From CALIZF01 sp046292445 (GTDB lineage: Bacteria > Pseudomonadota > Alphaproteobacteria > Rhodobacterales > Rhodobacteraceae): a stretch of 64,000 bases of DNA. The notes below the pieces were generated by a model that ran no database searches, was not told where the DNA came from, and saw only the letters and a program-made list of their open reading frames with translations. Made by a program: the position numbers and the translations under genes. Below are positions 30,901 to 39,007 of the stretch, piece by piece; position 1 is the stretch's first letter; every line of letters begins with the position of its first letter. The stretch spans positions 1-64,000 of the forward strand of contig JBKBQT010000008.1 of assembly GCA_046292445.1 (NCBI GenBank), written 5' to 3'.

Positions 30901-31068
30901 CACCGGCGCAAGCCCGCCGGACGGTGGAACGACTATGGTAGGATAGCTGCCGCTGGGCCCGTCTCGGATGTCCTTCACGCGGCGCGTGCCTTCTTGCGTC
31001 CCATCGGTGATCCAGAGCTCGCGTCCGGAGGCGGATGTCTTCGCGGAGAAGATCACTTGAAACGTCAT
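27949..31068 (-). CDS. Secreted ELWxxDGT-repeat / Ig-like / RTX protein
   Basis: The start is ATG 31068, with GGAG nine bases upstream (a TTG at 31077 abuts that site), giving 1039 residues. Residues about 15-500 carry ten ELWxxDGTxxGT repeats of about 45-50 residues. Residues about 505-800 hold three Ig-like repeats, each with a copy of PVIDTVAGDDVINAAERAAG. Residues about 810-955 contain about 17 RTX nonapeptides (GGNDTLSGR type) that bind calcium. The C-terminus is a type I secretion signal region, as there is no N-terminal signal peptide. An extracellular adhesin or surface protein is likely. No type I exporter genes are nearby. Confidence 0.88.
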   Translation of the reverse strand: MTFQVIFSAKTSASGRELWITDGTQEGTRRVKDIRDGPSGSYPTIVVPPSGGLAPVAPPADGRVLFTAFDDSVGRELWITDGTEAGTQLVRAINPSATSSGPDSFVQLDDTRVVFAADNGTVGRELWVTDGSFAGTQLLADINPGANGSNIESLTSTGDGRVLFTAFSNASGRELWSTDGTAAGTFLVREINPGPFSSYPYEFSKQSDGRFLFRATDGITGFELWITDGTTIGTRLVRDINPSGDSGPSNMTELAPGVTVFCATDSINGRELWVSDGTTAGTTLVRNIAAGAASSNPISFTDLGDGRALFSADDGINGRELWVTDGTLGGTRLVRDINPGAGGSSPAYLTVIGNGRALFRANDGVNGIELWVTDGTTAGTQLLRDINPGGGSSLPGLFTPLTNGLVLFDANDGALGYELWVTDGTTAGTRLIADISPGSGSSSPGGFFRLPDGRALFSATSASEGRELWITDGTAAGTRRVADINEGALGSSPGNFRLLRILEPAAPVIDTVAGDDVINAAERAAGVTVGGTAEAGVSVAVTIAGVTRTATADGAGNWAATFAAPELPAGGAATITAVATNASGGVSAPVERAVSIDTTPPAAPVIDPVAGDNIINAAERAAGVTVNGTAEAGATVTVGLGSASRTVIAGAAGDWTASFGAGAVPPDGPSSVSAMATDAAGNSSPAATRAITVDTTPPAAPVINAVAGDNVIDAAEQAAGITVSGSAEGGAAVLVDFAGTLRAVTAGPGGNWSVAFAPGDIPANGPRTLGVTATDAAGNASATTTRSILVDRTIGIEASGGSGRDVLEGTGGNDTLSGRGGNDTLRGLGGDDALFGGIGDDLLVGGGGNDQLSGERGNDTLRGGAGQDTLDGGDGDDLLNGEGGNDLLLGGTGNDTLNGGGGRDTLDGAEGDDALSGGRGRDILRGGDGNDVLRGNAGNDTIVGGAGDDVMIGGAGADSFVFRRGHEGATVRDFDAAGGDRLALGVNLLGGAASGQAVIDSFASVNRFGNTVLDFGAGDRLVLQNFDDLTLLASSIDIA

Positions 31069-31308
31069 ATCGAACAACTCCAGCTTGCAAAATCCGCCTA
31101 AGCATTAGCGGCGCGCGAGGTCACGATAGACCGCACTCACGCTTCGCGCCGCTGCGCCACACCAATTCTTCCACGCAACACCAGAATCGTTTGCCGTGCA
31201 AGAGATGAGCGCCTTAGGCGTGACAAATCTTGTGATTGTGTCGTGAATTCCGGCACGCTGATCGACCGGAACCTGCCTCGACCGTTGGCCGAACGCCGCG
31301 GCCCGTGC

Positions 31309-32124
31309 TCAGCGTGGCTCGGCGGCGGCCCGAGCGCGCGCGAGCAGCCGCCGCGATGCCTGCAGCGCGGCCGCGCAGCGGGCCTCGCCCGACAGTTCCC
31401 CCGCCGGATCCGGCCGGGTCGGAACCTCGACGTCGATCCGAACGGCCGGCGGCAGGGCGCGCAGGAACGCCACGAGATTGAATGCCCCTTCGCCCGGGAC
31501 GAGGCGATCGGCCACGGCCTCGTGCAGCCATTCGTCCCGCGGGCGCACCAGCGGGCCGTCGCAGATCTGCGCATGGCCGATCGGCACCCGCAGCGGGCCG
31601 CGCAGCGACCCGATGCCCCCTTCGTTACGGTAAAGGTGCAGCACATCGACGCTGATCGTTGCGGCGGTCGGCGCACGGCAAAGGAAATCCTGCGTCGCCG
31701 CGAGGGTGCGCAGAGTGCCGAAAGCGTGAAATTCCACATGCACCGCGATGCCGAAATCCGCGGCCATCGCGCAGAAGGCGTCAAAACGGTCTCGGGCGCG
31801 CCCGAGGTCGGGGTCGCCGACGCAGACAGTCGTCCGCCTGCCGCCCAGCGTCGCGCCCCGTTCAAGCGCCGGGCGGAACGCGGCCGGGTCCGTATCTGCC
31901 TCGAGCACGAATACCTCGAGGCTGTAGACGTCGACGCCAAGACCATCCGCAAGCCGCCGCAGGTCGCGGGCCTGCGCCAGTGTTGCGACATGGGGGCTGT
32001 TGCTGCGCGCGCTCGCGTTCACGAAGGGCGTGACGGCGGGACATTCCAGCCGGGCGGCAAGTTCCACGAGCCGCTCGGGCGGCGCCCCGTTCGTGGCGAG
32101 TTGATGCAGCGACAGGCGTTCCAA
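31309..32124 (-). CDS. Sugar phosphate isomerase/epimerase-like TIM barrel
   Basis: This 271-residue protein resembles the xylose isomerase-like TIM barrel (AP endonuclease 2) family. It has the start MERLSLHQLATNGAPPERLV, a conserved Glu in IAVHVEFHAFGTL, ISVDVLHLYRNEGG with Asp and His ligands, VPIGHAQICDG and a late VRIDVEVP. These acidic and His residues would bind a divalent metal. Related proteins are isomerases, epimerases or dehydratases of sugars and inositols; the substrate cannot be read from the sequence. It is divergent from the second TRAP operon, suggesting it processes that transporter's substrate. Confidence 0.75.
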   Translation of the reverse strand: MERLSLHQLATNGAPPERLVELAARLECPAVTPFVNASARSNSPHVATLAQARDLRRLADGLGVDVYSLEVFVLEADTDPAAFRPALERGATLGGRRTTVCVGDPDLGRARDRFDAFCAMAADFGIAVHVEFHAFGTLRTLAATQDFLCRAPTAATISVDVLHLYRNEGGIGSLRGPLRVPIGHAQICDGPLVRPRDEWLHEAVADRLVPGEGAFNLVAFLRALPPAVRIDVEVPTRPDPAGELSGEARCAAALQASRRLLARARAAAEPR

Positions 32125-32614
32125 CGCGATCTCCTGCTTGTGCGCCGCAGGGGCATCCGTCTAAAGGTATACACAAGAAAATACGAGATGATACAGAAAT
32201 ACGGTGGTTGTGCGGTCCGGGCCGCGCCTGTGCCGCATCCTGAATGGCTCGACACACCGGTCAGCACAGCCATATGGTGCATCGCCAGCGCGCCGCGACC
32301 AGACCGAAGGCATTTCTCGCTGCTACTGAGCGGTTGGCGCGTGGCATCTGTCACGTTTCGCGCAAGATCTCCCGTATGCAGAAATTGCCTTTAAATATAT
32401 TGACTGATCGCAGGACTTGTCCGATAGTTTGCAAGGCCCATCCGGCGCCACGCCGAAGGCTTTGCGGACGCCGATGGTCGTTTCGTGCGGCAGGGCAATT
32501 CCGCTGTCCGGGTGCCGGCATGGGGGCGGGAGATCCCGGCAATCGGGGCAAGATGAACCGGCGGCGGCGCATGGTCGATGCGTGGCGCCCTGAGTTGAAC
32601 TGGGGGAGGAATTC
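32125..32614. other. 490-bp intergenic region between isomerase and second TRAP operon
   Basis: I see no credible gene here. It is less GC-rich than the surroundings, with AT-rich patches at 32165-32200 and 32382-32400, consistent with divergent promoters. The part from 32430 to 32614 would be a long leader of the dctP mRNA. No operator matching the 14-bp IclR-type palindromes was found. Confidence 0.6.
32400..32428 (+). promoter_or_regulatory. Candidate sigma-70 promoter for second TRAP operon
   Basis: TTGACT (32400-32405), a 17-bp spacer and GATAGT (32423-32428) make a good housekeeping-type promoter. It is preceded by the AT-rich TTTAAATATA. The expected transcript start near 32435 would leave a leader of about 180 nt before the ATG at 32615. 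Confidence 0.5.
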
Positions 32615-33787
32615 ATGCAAGCAGATGCGATACTGGTCGGCGTTGCGGCGCGGCTGGGCCGCCTGTCGATGGCCGGCGTGGTTGCGGGCGCGATCGCGAC
32701 GGCGGCGGCCGATGCGCAGACCCTGCGCTATGCCGTCGGGCTGCCGGAAAGCAACTACAACTACGATGCCGCCGTTTTCTTTGCCGACGAACTGCGCGAA
32801 AAGGCCGGGCTGAACGTTTCGGTCTTTGCTCTTTCTCTTCTGAGCCTCAACGAGATACCGGGCGGGGTCCGGGACGGGCTTGCGGACTTCGGCCTGACGC
32901 TTTTCCCCTATTTTCCGGCCGAGTATTCCGAGGTCAACCTGCCAGCCAATCTTGCAATGCTGGCGACCTCGGGCAGCCCGGCGCGGCATCCCGGGCCCGC
33001 GATGATCGGCGCCTCGATCGAATACATCCTGCTCAACTGCCCCGATTGCCTGGCACAGATGAAACAGCGCAATGCCGTCTTCATCAGCGGCGGCGCGGCG
33101 GTGGAATACGGCCTTGTCTGCAGCACGCCGGTCCCGACGCTCGCGGCGTTGCGCGGCAAGACGGTCCGCACCGGCACCGCCGACCATGGGCGCTTTGTCG
33201 AACATTTCGGCGGCACGCAGATCGCGATGTCGGGTAACGAGATCTATGATGCGCTCAATTCCGGCAACATCGACTGTTCGGCCAATACGCCCGAGAATCT
33301 CATCAGCCTGCGCTATGTCGAGATCGCCGATTCCTTCACGCATCTCATGCCGGGCAGCATGTTCGCAGGCATCGGCTCGGCGAACATGAACCGCGACAGC
33401 TGGGCGCGCCTGACACAGGACCAGCGGCGCGCGGTTCTGACCGCCGGCGCGCGGATGTCGATGAAAGCCTGGACGGAAAACCGGCGGCGCAACCTCGCCG
33501 GGCTTGAGGCGATGGAGGCGGCGGGAAAACCGGTCTATCAGGTGTCCGCCGAGGATCGCGCCGCGATCGACGCCTTTGTCGAGAAGGACATAGGCACCGT
33601 CGCAGGCATCTTCACCAATACCTACGGCGTGCGGAACGTCGATGAAAAGGTCGAGATCATCCGCGGCCTCGTCGAGAAATGGAAAGGCCTGACGAACGCG
33701 GTGGAGGCGGACATCGACGCGCTGGCCGATCTCTACATCGAGCACGTCTATTCCAAGGTCGATGTCGCGACCTACGGGCTGGACTGA
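32615..33787 (+). CDS. TRAP transporter substrate-binding protein (DctP family), second system
   Basis: The 390-residue protein begins after a GGGGGAGGAATTC site and has a signal peptide ending near TAAADAQT. The mature part starts LRYAVGLPESNYNYDAAVFF and has DctP-like lobes, including the RGKTVRTGTADHGRFVEHFG segment with a substrate-binding Arg and NEIYDALNSGNIDCSANTPE. It is about 50 residues longer than the first system's binding protein and only distantly related to it. It likely binds a different organic acid or polyol acid. DctQ and DctM genes follow. Confidence 0.85.
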   Translation: MQADAILVGVAARLGRLSMAGVVAGAIATAAADAQTLRYAVGLPESNYNYDAAVFFADELREKAGLNVSVFALSLLSLNEIPGGVRDGLADFGLTLFPYFPAEYSEVNLPANLAMLATSGSPARHPGPAMIGASIEYILLNCPDCLAQMKQRNAVFISGGAAVEYGLVCSTPVPTLAALRGKTVRTGTADHGRFVEHFGGTQIAMSGNEIYDALNSGNIDCSANTPENLISLRYVEIADSFTHLMPGSMFAGIGSANMNRDSWARLTQDQRRAVLTAGARMSMKAWTENRRRNLAGLEAMEAAGKPVYQVSAEDRAAIDAFVEKDIGTVAGIFTNTYGVRNVDEKVEIIRGLVEKWKGLTNAVEADIDALADLYIEHVYSKVDVATYGLD

Positions 33788-33794
33788 CAGCGGT

Positions 33795-33826
33795 GCCGCG
33801 CGCCGCACGGCGGTGTGACGCGCGGC
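33795..33826 (+). promoter_or_regulatory. GC-rich hairpin after second dctP
   Basis: GCCGCGCG at 33795-33802 and CGCGCGGC at 33819-33826 form an 8-bp stem. It lies just after the dctP stop in a 147-bp gap before dctQ that has no gene. Like the hairpin of the first TRAP operon it may favour higher levels of binding protein. Confidence 0.5.
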
Positions 33827-33934
33827 GGCCGGGTATCCGGGCTGGCGTCTGGCCGGCCGCAGCGGCTGCGCGGCGGGGGCGGCATCGGCCGGCGGGCGCC
33901 GCCACGTTGCCCCGAGCGGAAGGAATGTGCTGAC

Positions 33935-34486
33935 ATGCAGCTGCTGGTGAAGATCGTCGACAGGGCGATCCTCGCGCTCGGCATCCTCGCCGCTGCGGCC
34001 GTCGTCGTGATGATGGCGCATGTCACGCTGAATGTGGTGGTCTCGCTGCTGTTCGGCACACCGATCCCCGGCACGCTCGCGCTTGTCGCGAACTACTACA
34101 TGCCGCTGATCACGTTCCTGCCGCTGGCCTTTGTCGAACGCATCGAGAATCATGTAGCGGTCGAGGTCGTCACGCAGGTCTTTCCCGCACCGGCCCGGAC
34201 ACATCTTTACGGCTGGACATTCCTGTTCTGTTTCGCGGTCTGCGGCCTGCTCGCCTTCGGCACATGGATCGAAGCGGTCGAGAAATACCAGATCGGCTCG
34301 TTCCGCATCGAACGCGGGCTGAAGGTGCCGACATGGCCGGTGCGGTTCGCGGCGCCGGTCAGCTATGGCCTTCTGTCGCTGCTGTTCCTGCTCAAGTTCG
34401 TCTCCTACCTGCTGGGCGGCACCGCGATGAAGGCCGGGCCGGGCGGGCTGGGCTATTTCCATGACGACATCGGGGCGGGGAGTTGA
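33935..34486 (+). CDS. TRAP transporter small membrane subunit (DctQ), second system
   Basis: The 183-residue protein (ATG 33935 after GGAAGGAATGTGCTGAC) has four hydrophobic stretches and the DctQ-like LALVANYYMPLITFLPLAFV followed by ERIENHVAVEVV. It would pair with DctM of this operon. Its TGA overlaps the TTG start of the next gene by four bases. Confidence 0.85.
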   Translation: MQLLVKIVDRAILALGILAAAAVVVMMAHVTLNVVVSLLFGTPIPGTLALVANYYMPLITFLPLAFVERIENHVAVEVVTQVFPAPARTHLYGWTFLFCFAVCGLLAFGTWIEAVEKYQIGSFRIERGLKVPTWPVRFAAPVSYGLLSLLFLLKFVSYLLGGTAMKAGPGGLGYFHDDIGAGS

Positions 34487-35787
34487 CCAGCGTCGAGATC
34501 GGTCTCGCTGGCCTCGCCATCCTGCTTGCGATGATCGCGCTGCGGGTGCCGATCGCGATCGCGCTGTTTTCCGTCCCCTTCGCGGGCATCTATGCGATGT
34601 TCGGCTGGCGGCCCGCCTTCGGGGCGCTGAAGGTCATTCCCTACGAATTCGCGGCCAGCTGGGAACTCAGCTCGGTGCCGATGTTCCTGCTGATGGGTTA
34701 TCTCGCCTATCACACCGGCCTCACCGCGGGCCTGTTCGAGGCCGCACGGGTCTGGCTGTCGCGCCTGCCGGGCGGCCTTGCGGTGGCCAGCATCTTCGGC
34801 GCCTCGGGCTTTGCGGCCGTGACCGGATCATCCGTGGCAACGGCAGCCGCGATGGGGCGCATCGCGGTGCCCGAGATGCTGCGCCATGGCTATGACGTGC
34901 GCCTTGCGACGGGCACGGTGGCAGCGGCCGGCACGATCGGCGCGCTGATCCCGCCGAGCATCCTGCTGATCCTCTACGGGGTCATCGCGCAGGTGCCGAT
35001 CAACAAGCTTTTCCTCGGCGGCGCGGCGATCGGGCTGCTCACTGCGGCGGCCTATGTCGCGGTCGTCGTGCTCTGGGCGACGCTGCGGCCCGGCGTCGCC
35101 CCGCGGACGACCGAGACCTTCACCCTGCGCGAACGCCTTGCGGTTCTGCTCGATGTGCTTCCGGCGCTCTCGCTCGCCGGCCTCGTCTTCGGCGGTCTGT
35201 TTGCGGGTCTCTTCACCCCGACCGAGGCGGGCGCGGTCGGGGCGTCGCTCTGTGCGCTCATCGCTGCGGTCCAGCGCAAGCTGACCTGGCGCAGTTTCCG
35301 GCTGTCGGTGGGGGCGGCCTTCGTGACCACATCGGCGCTGCTGTTCATCGTGGTCGGCGCGAACCTTCTGGCGCGCTTCGTCACGCTCAGCGGCGTTGAC
35401 GCCTATATTGCCGATGTCGTGGCACTGGTCAGCGCGTCGACCGTCCTGTTCCTGCTGGGCGTGATGGCGATCTACCTCGTCCTCGGCATGTTCCTCGAGC
35501 CGACGGGCGCCATGATCATCACCCTGCCCATCGTGCTGCCGGTCGCCGCGACCATGGGCATCAACGAGCTTTGGCTGGGCGTTTTCCTCGTGAAGCTGCT
35601 GGAGGTCGGCATGATCACCCCGCCGATCGGGCTCAACGTCTTCGTGCTCAAGAGCGTCGTGGACCGGTCTATCGCCCTCGGGTCGATCTTCGCGGGAACG
35701 GCGATGTTCATCCTCGCCGATTTCGCGGTGCTGCTGCTCATCATCGCGGTGCCGGGGCTGGTGCTGTTCCTGCCCGGCCTGCTCTGA
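34483..35787 (+). CDS. TRAP transporter large membrane subunit (DctM), second system
   Basis: This 434-residue DctM protein starts at TTG 34483, overlapping the dctQ stop, with GGGGCGGGGAG as ribosome-binding site. Family motifs include SSVPMFLLMGYLAYHTGLTA, FAAVTGSSVATAAAMGRIAV, AGTIGALIPPSILLILYG and, near the end, EVGMITPPIGLNVFVLKS. It forms the transport channel for the substrate bound by the protein at 32615. The TTG start may lower its translation relative to dctP. Confidence 0.88.
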   Translation: MTSVEIGLAGLAILLAMIALRVPIAIALFSVPFAGIYAMFGWRPAFGALKVIPYEFAASWELSSVPMFLLMGYLAYHTGLTAGLFEAARVWLSRLPGGLAVASIFGASGFAAVTGSSVATAAAMGRIAVPEMLRHGYDVRLATGTVAAAGTIGALIPPSILLILYGVIAQVPINKLFLGGAAIGLLTAAAYVAVVVLWATLRPGVAPRTTETFTLRERLAVLLDVLPALSLAGLVFGGLFAGLFTPTEAGAVGASLCALIAAVQRKLTWRSFRLSVGAAFVTTSALLFIVVGANLLARFVTLSGVDAYIADVVALVSASTVLFLLGVMAIYLVLGMFLEPTGAMIITLPIVLPVAATMGINELWLGVFLVKLLEVGMITPPIGLNVFVLKSVVDRSIALGSIFAGTAMFILADFAVLLLIIAVPGLVLFLPGLL

Positions 35788-35816
35788 GCCACACAGACAG
35801 GACAGGAGGCGGACCG

Positions 35817-36734
35817 GTGCGGATCGCGATCTTTTCGGGAACCGGCGATCAGGGCGCGGCGCAGGTACGGGCGGCCCTCGCGAAGGGGCATGCGGCAGTG
35901 GCCATCGCCCGCCGGCCGCAGGATGCCGACCTGCCGGCGGGGGCGATCCGGAGGGCCGCCGACTACGCCGATCACGCCAGCCTCGAAGCCGCGATGACGG
36001 GGGCAGATGCCGTGCTTCTCAACCTGCCGTCCACGTCGTTCCAGGCCGCCGGGCCGCTGATCGCCGCCGTCGATGCCATCGCAGCCGCCGCGGCGCGGTC
36101 GGCGACGGTCAGGCTGATCGTCTTCAACACGAGCATGCCGGTGCCCGGTCGCCGCATGGGGATCAAGGCGCAGGACGCCCGCCTCGACATGCGCGAGCGC
36201 ATCCTGGCCTCGGGCGTGCCCACGGTCGTCATCCAGCCGGTCGTCTACCTCGACAACCTGCTCAAGGCCTGGGCATGGCCCCTGATCGAGCGGGAGCATC
36301 TCATCCGCTATCCGCATCGCGAGACGCTGGATGTCTGCTGGATCTGCCACGACGACCTTGCGCAACTGATGCTTGCCGCCGCCGAGCGGCCGGGCCTTGC
36401 CGGCCGCATCCTCGATGTCGGGGGACCCGAAGCCATCCGCGGGCCGGATCTGGCGCGCCGTCTGGGGGCGGTCTGGGGCATGCCGCTGCGGTTCGAGAGC
36501 ATGCCGCTGGAAACCTGCGGTGCGGTCATGGCGGCGGTATTCCGCAACACTGCGACGCTGGACGCGGCGACGCTGGCGCGGGAAATGACCCTGAAATACG
36601 CATGGTACAACGACCCGACCGACCGCCCGTTCCACATAGACATGACGCCGGTGCTCGAGGCGCTGCCGGTGCGGCTCACCACGCTCGAGGATTGGGCCGC
36701 GCGTCAGGTGCTGCCGTTCGGCGCATTCGGCTGA
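35817..36734 (+). CDS. NmrA-like NAD(P)-binding protein
   Basis: From GTG 35817 (GGAGG site upstream) this is a 305-residue Rossmann protein with VRIAIFSGTGDQGAAQVRAA at its start, where the usual GxxGxxG is GTGDQG. ADAVLLNLPS and an extended SDR-like substrate part (VVIQPVVYLDNLLK, HDDLAQLMLAAAE) follow. This pattern fits the atypical SDR/NmrA family, which reduce or sense NAD(P) and act on varied substrates. It follows dctM by 29 bp and is likely cotranscribed, so it may act on the imported compound. No catalytic Tyr-Lys pair is evident. Confidence 0.7.
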   Translation: MRIAIFSGTGDQGAAQVRAALAKGHAAVAIARRPQDADLPAGAIRRAADYADHASLEAAMTGADAVLLNLPSTSFQAAGPLIAAVDAIAAAAARSATVRLIVFNTSMPVPGRRMGIKAQDARLDMRERILASGVPTVVIQPVVYLDNLLKAWAWPLIEREHLIRYPHRETLDVCWICHDDLAQLMLAAAERPGLAGRILDVGGPEAIRGPDLARRLGAVWGMPLRFESMPLETCGAVMAAVFRNTATLDAATLAREMTLKYAWYNDPTDRPFHIDMTPVLEALPVRLTTLEDWAARQVLPFGAFG

Positions 36735-36871
36735 GGGTCTTGCGCGGCGTTCGACGCCGCAACGGCGCGTTGCCGCCGGGAACTGGCGCAGACCCTGATT
36801 TGAGGGCAGATGCCGCCCGTTGCGCGCACGGGACCGCAGGGTTCGCGATGTGCCCTGGACGGGTTCCCGGA

Positions 36872-36947
<76 letters not shown>

Positions 36948-37056
36948 ACTGCGCGGGCTGATGAACCACGGCAGAAGGGTTGTCAAGCGGCGGCGCGGCC
37001 GCTTGAGCAGGCCCGGCGCCGGTGCTAGGCGCAGGGCCGGTGCTGTCAGCCCGGGG

Positions 37057-37950
37057 ATGTCGATGCCTGCCGTTCCGACGCGAAGCCGGGCGACCGCCAC
37101 GGGCTTTGTCGCCGTTTTGCTGTGGTCGGGGCTCGCCCTTCTGACGGTCCGAACCGCGCCGGTTCCGCCGTTCCTGCTGAGCGCGCTGACCTTTGCGGCG
37201 GGCGGGGCCGTCGGGCTCGGCTGGATCGCGGCGACAGCGGGCTGGGGGCGCCTGCGGGCGGTCAGCTGGCCGGCCTGCGCATTCGTCACGGCCGGCCTCT
37301 TCGGCTATCACGCGTTGTATTTCAGCGCCCTGCGGCTTGCGCCGCCGGCCGAGGCGGGGCTGATCGCCTATCTCTGGCCGCTGCTGATCGTCCTGCTGTC
37401 CGGTCTCTTGCCGGGCGAGCGGCTGCGGGCCGGGCATGTGCTGGGCGCGCTTGTCGCCTTCGGCGGGGCGGCGCTTGTCGTGCTGCGGGGCGGGGCGGCC
37501 TTTGCCCCCGATGCGTTGCCGGGGCTTGCGCTGGCACTGCTCTGCGCGCTGACCTGGGCGGGGTATTCCGTCCTCTCGCGCCGGATGTCCGCGGCCCCGA
37601 CCGCGACGGTCGCCATTGCCTGCCTTGCCACGGCGGCCCTGTCGCTGCCGCTGCACCTGGCGTTCGAGGAAACGCGCTGGCCTCTCGATGCATCGGGATG
37701 GCTGGCGGTCGCGGGCCTCGGCATCGGGCCGGTCGGCATCGCCTTCTATGCCTGGGACATCGGCGTGAAGCGGGGGGACATCCAGCTTCTGGGCGTGGCG
37801 TCCTATGCCGCGCCGCTCCTGTCCACGCTTGCACTGATCCTTGCCGGGCTTGCCGATGCCTCGGCGGCGCTGATCCTGGCCGCACTGATGATCGCGGCGG
37901 GCGCGGCGCTTGCGGCGCGCGCCCGGCCGCGGGCCAGGTCAGGCACCTGA
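37057..37950 (+). CDS. EamA/DMT-family transporter
   Basis: The 297-residue protein has ten hydrophobic segments in two EamA halves. Typical segments include AVLLWSGLALL, ALYFSALRLAPPAEAGLIAY then LWPLLIVLLSGLLPGERL, and, in the second half, WDIGVKRGDIQLLGVASYAA then PLLSTLALILAG. Members export metabolites such as amino acids or act as drug/metabolite transporters; the substrate is unknown. ATG 37057 was chosen, with a weak GGGG site. It is monocistronic and next to the tRNA-Ala gene. Confidence 0.85.
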   Translation: MSMPAVPTRSRATATGFVAVLLWSGLALLTVRTAPVPPFLLSALTFAAGGAVGLGWIAATAGWGRLRAVSWPACAFVTAGLFGYHALYFSALRLAPPAEAGLIAYLWPLLIVLLSGLLPGERLRAGHVLGALVAFGGAALVVLRGGAAFAPDALPGLALALLCALTWAGYSVLSRRMSAAPTATVAIACLATAALSLPLHLAFEETRWPLDASGWLAVAGLGIGPVGIAFYAWDIGVKRGDIQLLGVASYAAPLLSTLALILAGLADASAALILAALMIAAGAALAARARPRARSGT

Positions 37951-37966
37951 CGTGCGGCGCCGGGCG

Positions 37967-38134
37967 TCAGGCATGCCCGAGGCGCGTGATCTCTTCCTTG
38001 ATGCGGAGTTTCTGCTTCTTCATCTCGGCGATCCTGAGCGCATCCGCCGCCGGCTTGCGCTGTTCCTGTTCGACAAGCATCGAGAGCGTTTCATGCTTGC
38101 GGCGGAGTTCCTGCAGGTGCGAGGCGATGGTCAT
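37967..38134 (-). CDS. DUF465 (YdcH-like) small protein
   Basis: A 55-residue minus-strand gene reads MTIASHLQELRRKHETLSML, ending IAEMKKQKLRIKEEITRLGH plus A. This matches the DUF465/YdcH family, small charged helical proteins found throughout proteobacteria. The whole chain looks like a two-helix coiled coil. The function is unknown. It is convergent with the transporter gene and lies downstream of the methyltransferase. Confidence 0.85.
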   Translation of the reverse strand: MTIASHLQELRRKHETLSMLVEQEQRKPAADALRIAEMKKQKLRIKEEITRLGHA

Positions 38135-38236
38135 GAGCGTCTCCTGTCCTGTTGCTGCCGTGTCATGATTCCATCACAGAAGCCGAGTCGTGTCACGCAA
38201 ACTCGGCGTCACGGCCTGCAACAGTTTGTGGACAGT

Positions 38237-39007
38237 TCAACCGAAGGCTGAAATTGCGGCGCCGTCCCGCAGGATCGCCCGCGCATGGGGCGTATAGTCG
38301 TCGCGGTCGTGCCGATGGCTGGCGCCCTCGTGCAGCACCAGGGGCGCAAGCAGCCGGAACGGCGCCCGCCCGCCCTTGCGCGCCCGCAGGATGATGCGCC
38401 GCGCGGGTCGGTCGTGGCGCGGCTGGGTGGGCAGGACGGCCACCGACCCCATCGTGCCCGGCAGCGCCGCGAGCACGTCCGGCAGGCGCGCGGCATCCTG
38501 GATCAGGCAGAGCCAGCCGCCATCGACCACCCGCCGCGCCGCCGCGTCAAGCCAGACGGCCAGCGGCGTATCCTCGCGCAGCGCCGACTCGCGGCCCGCG
38601 TCGCGCGCCGGGGTGCCGTCGCCGGGCGTGTAGTAAGGCGGATTGAGCAGCACGAGGTCGAAGGGCCGGCGCAGCGCGGCGGGCAGGGCGGCGACATCGC
38701 CCGTCACCACCTCGGCCGTCACGCCGTTGCGCGCGGCATTGCGGCGGGCGAGGTCGGCATAGGCAGGCTGGCGTTCGAGCCCGGCCAGCGCGATGCCCGG
38801 CACCCGCGCGGCAAGGCATAGCCCGGCCGTGAGCACCCCGCAGCCGAGATCGAGCACCCGCGCCCCGGCGAGGGCCGGCGCGGCGGCAGCCAGCAGGACC
38901 GGATCGGCCGCGGCGCGATAGCCGGCAGCGGGTTGCCAGAGCCGCAACCGGCCGTCCAGAAAGGCGTCGTCGGTCAGTTCGGCGTCGCCAAACACCGCGC
39001 CCGTCAC
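38237..39007 (-). CDS. tRNA1(Val) A37 N6-methyltransferase-like (TrmN6/YfiC type)
   Basis: From GTG 39007 this is a 256-residue class I methyltransferase. LDLGCGVLTAGLCLAA is the SAM-binding motif I, with Val where many relatives have the second Gly-rich residue, and VLLNPPYYTPGDGTPARDAG contains the NPPY catalytic motif for adenine N6 methylation. The preceding LRLWQPAAGYRAAADPVLLA matches the TrmN6 family start. It probably modifies tRNA or another RNA. Its GTG overlaps the stop of the DUF2007 gene, so the two form an operon. Confidence 0.85.
   Translation of the reverse strand: MTGAVFGDAELTDDAFLDGRLRLWQPAAGYRAAADPVLLAAAAPALAGARVLDLGCGVLTAGLCLAARVPGIALAGLERQPAYADLARRNAARNGVTAEVVTGDVAALPAALRRPFDLVLLNPPYYTPGDGTPARDAGRESALREDTPLAVWLDAAARRVVDGGWLCLIQDAARLPDVLAALPGTMGSVAVLPTQPRHDRPARRIILRARKGGRAPFRLLAPLVLHEGASHRHDRDDYTPHARAILRDGAAISAFG

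Noticed and set aside
38182..38207. GCCGAGT/ACTCGGC inverted repeat as a terminator after the methyltransferase gene
   Set aside because: A 7-bp stem with a 12-nt loop and no U tract is too weak to call.
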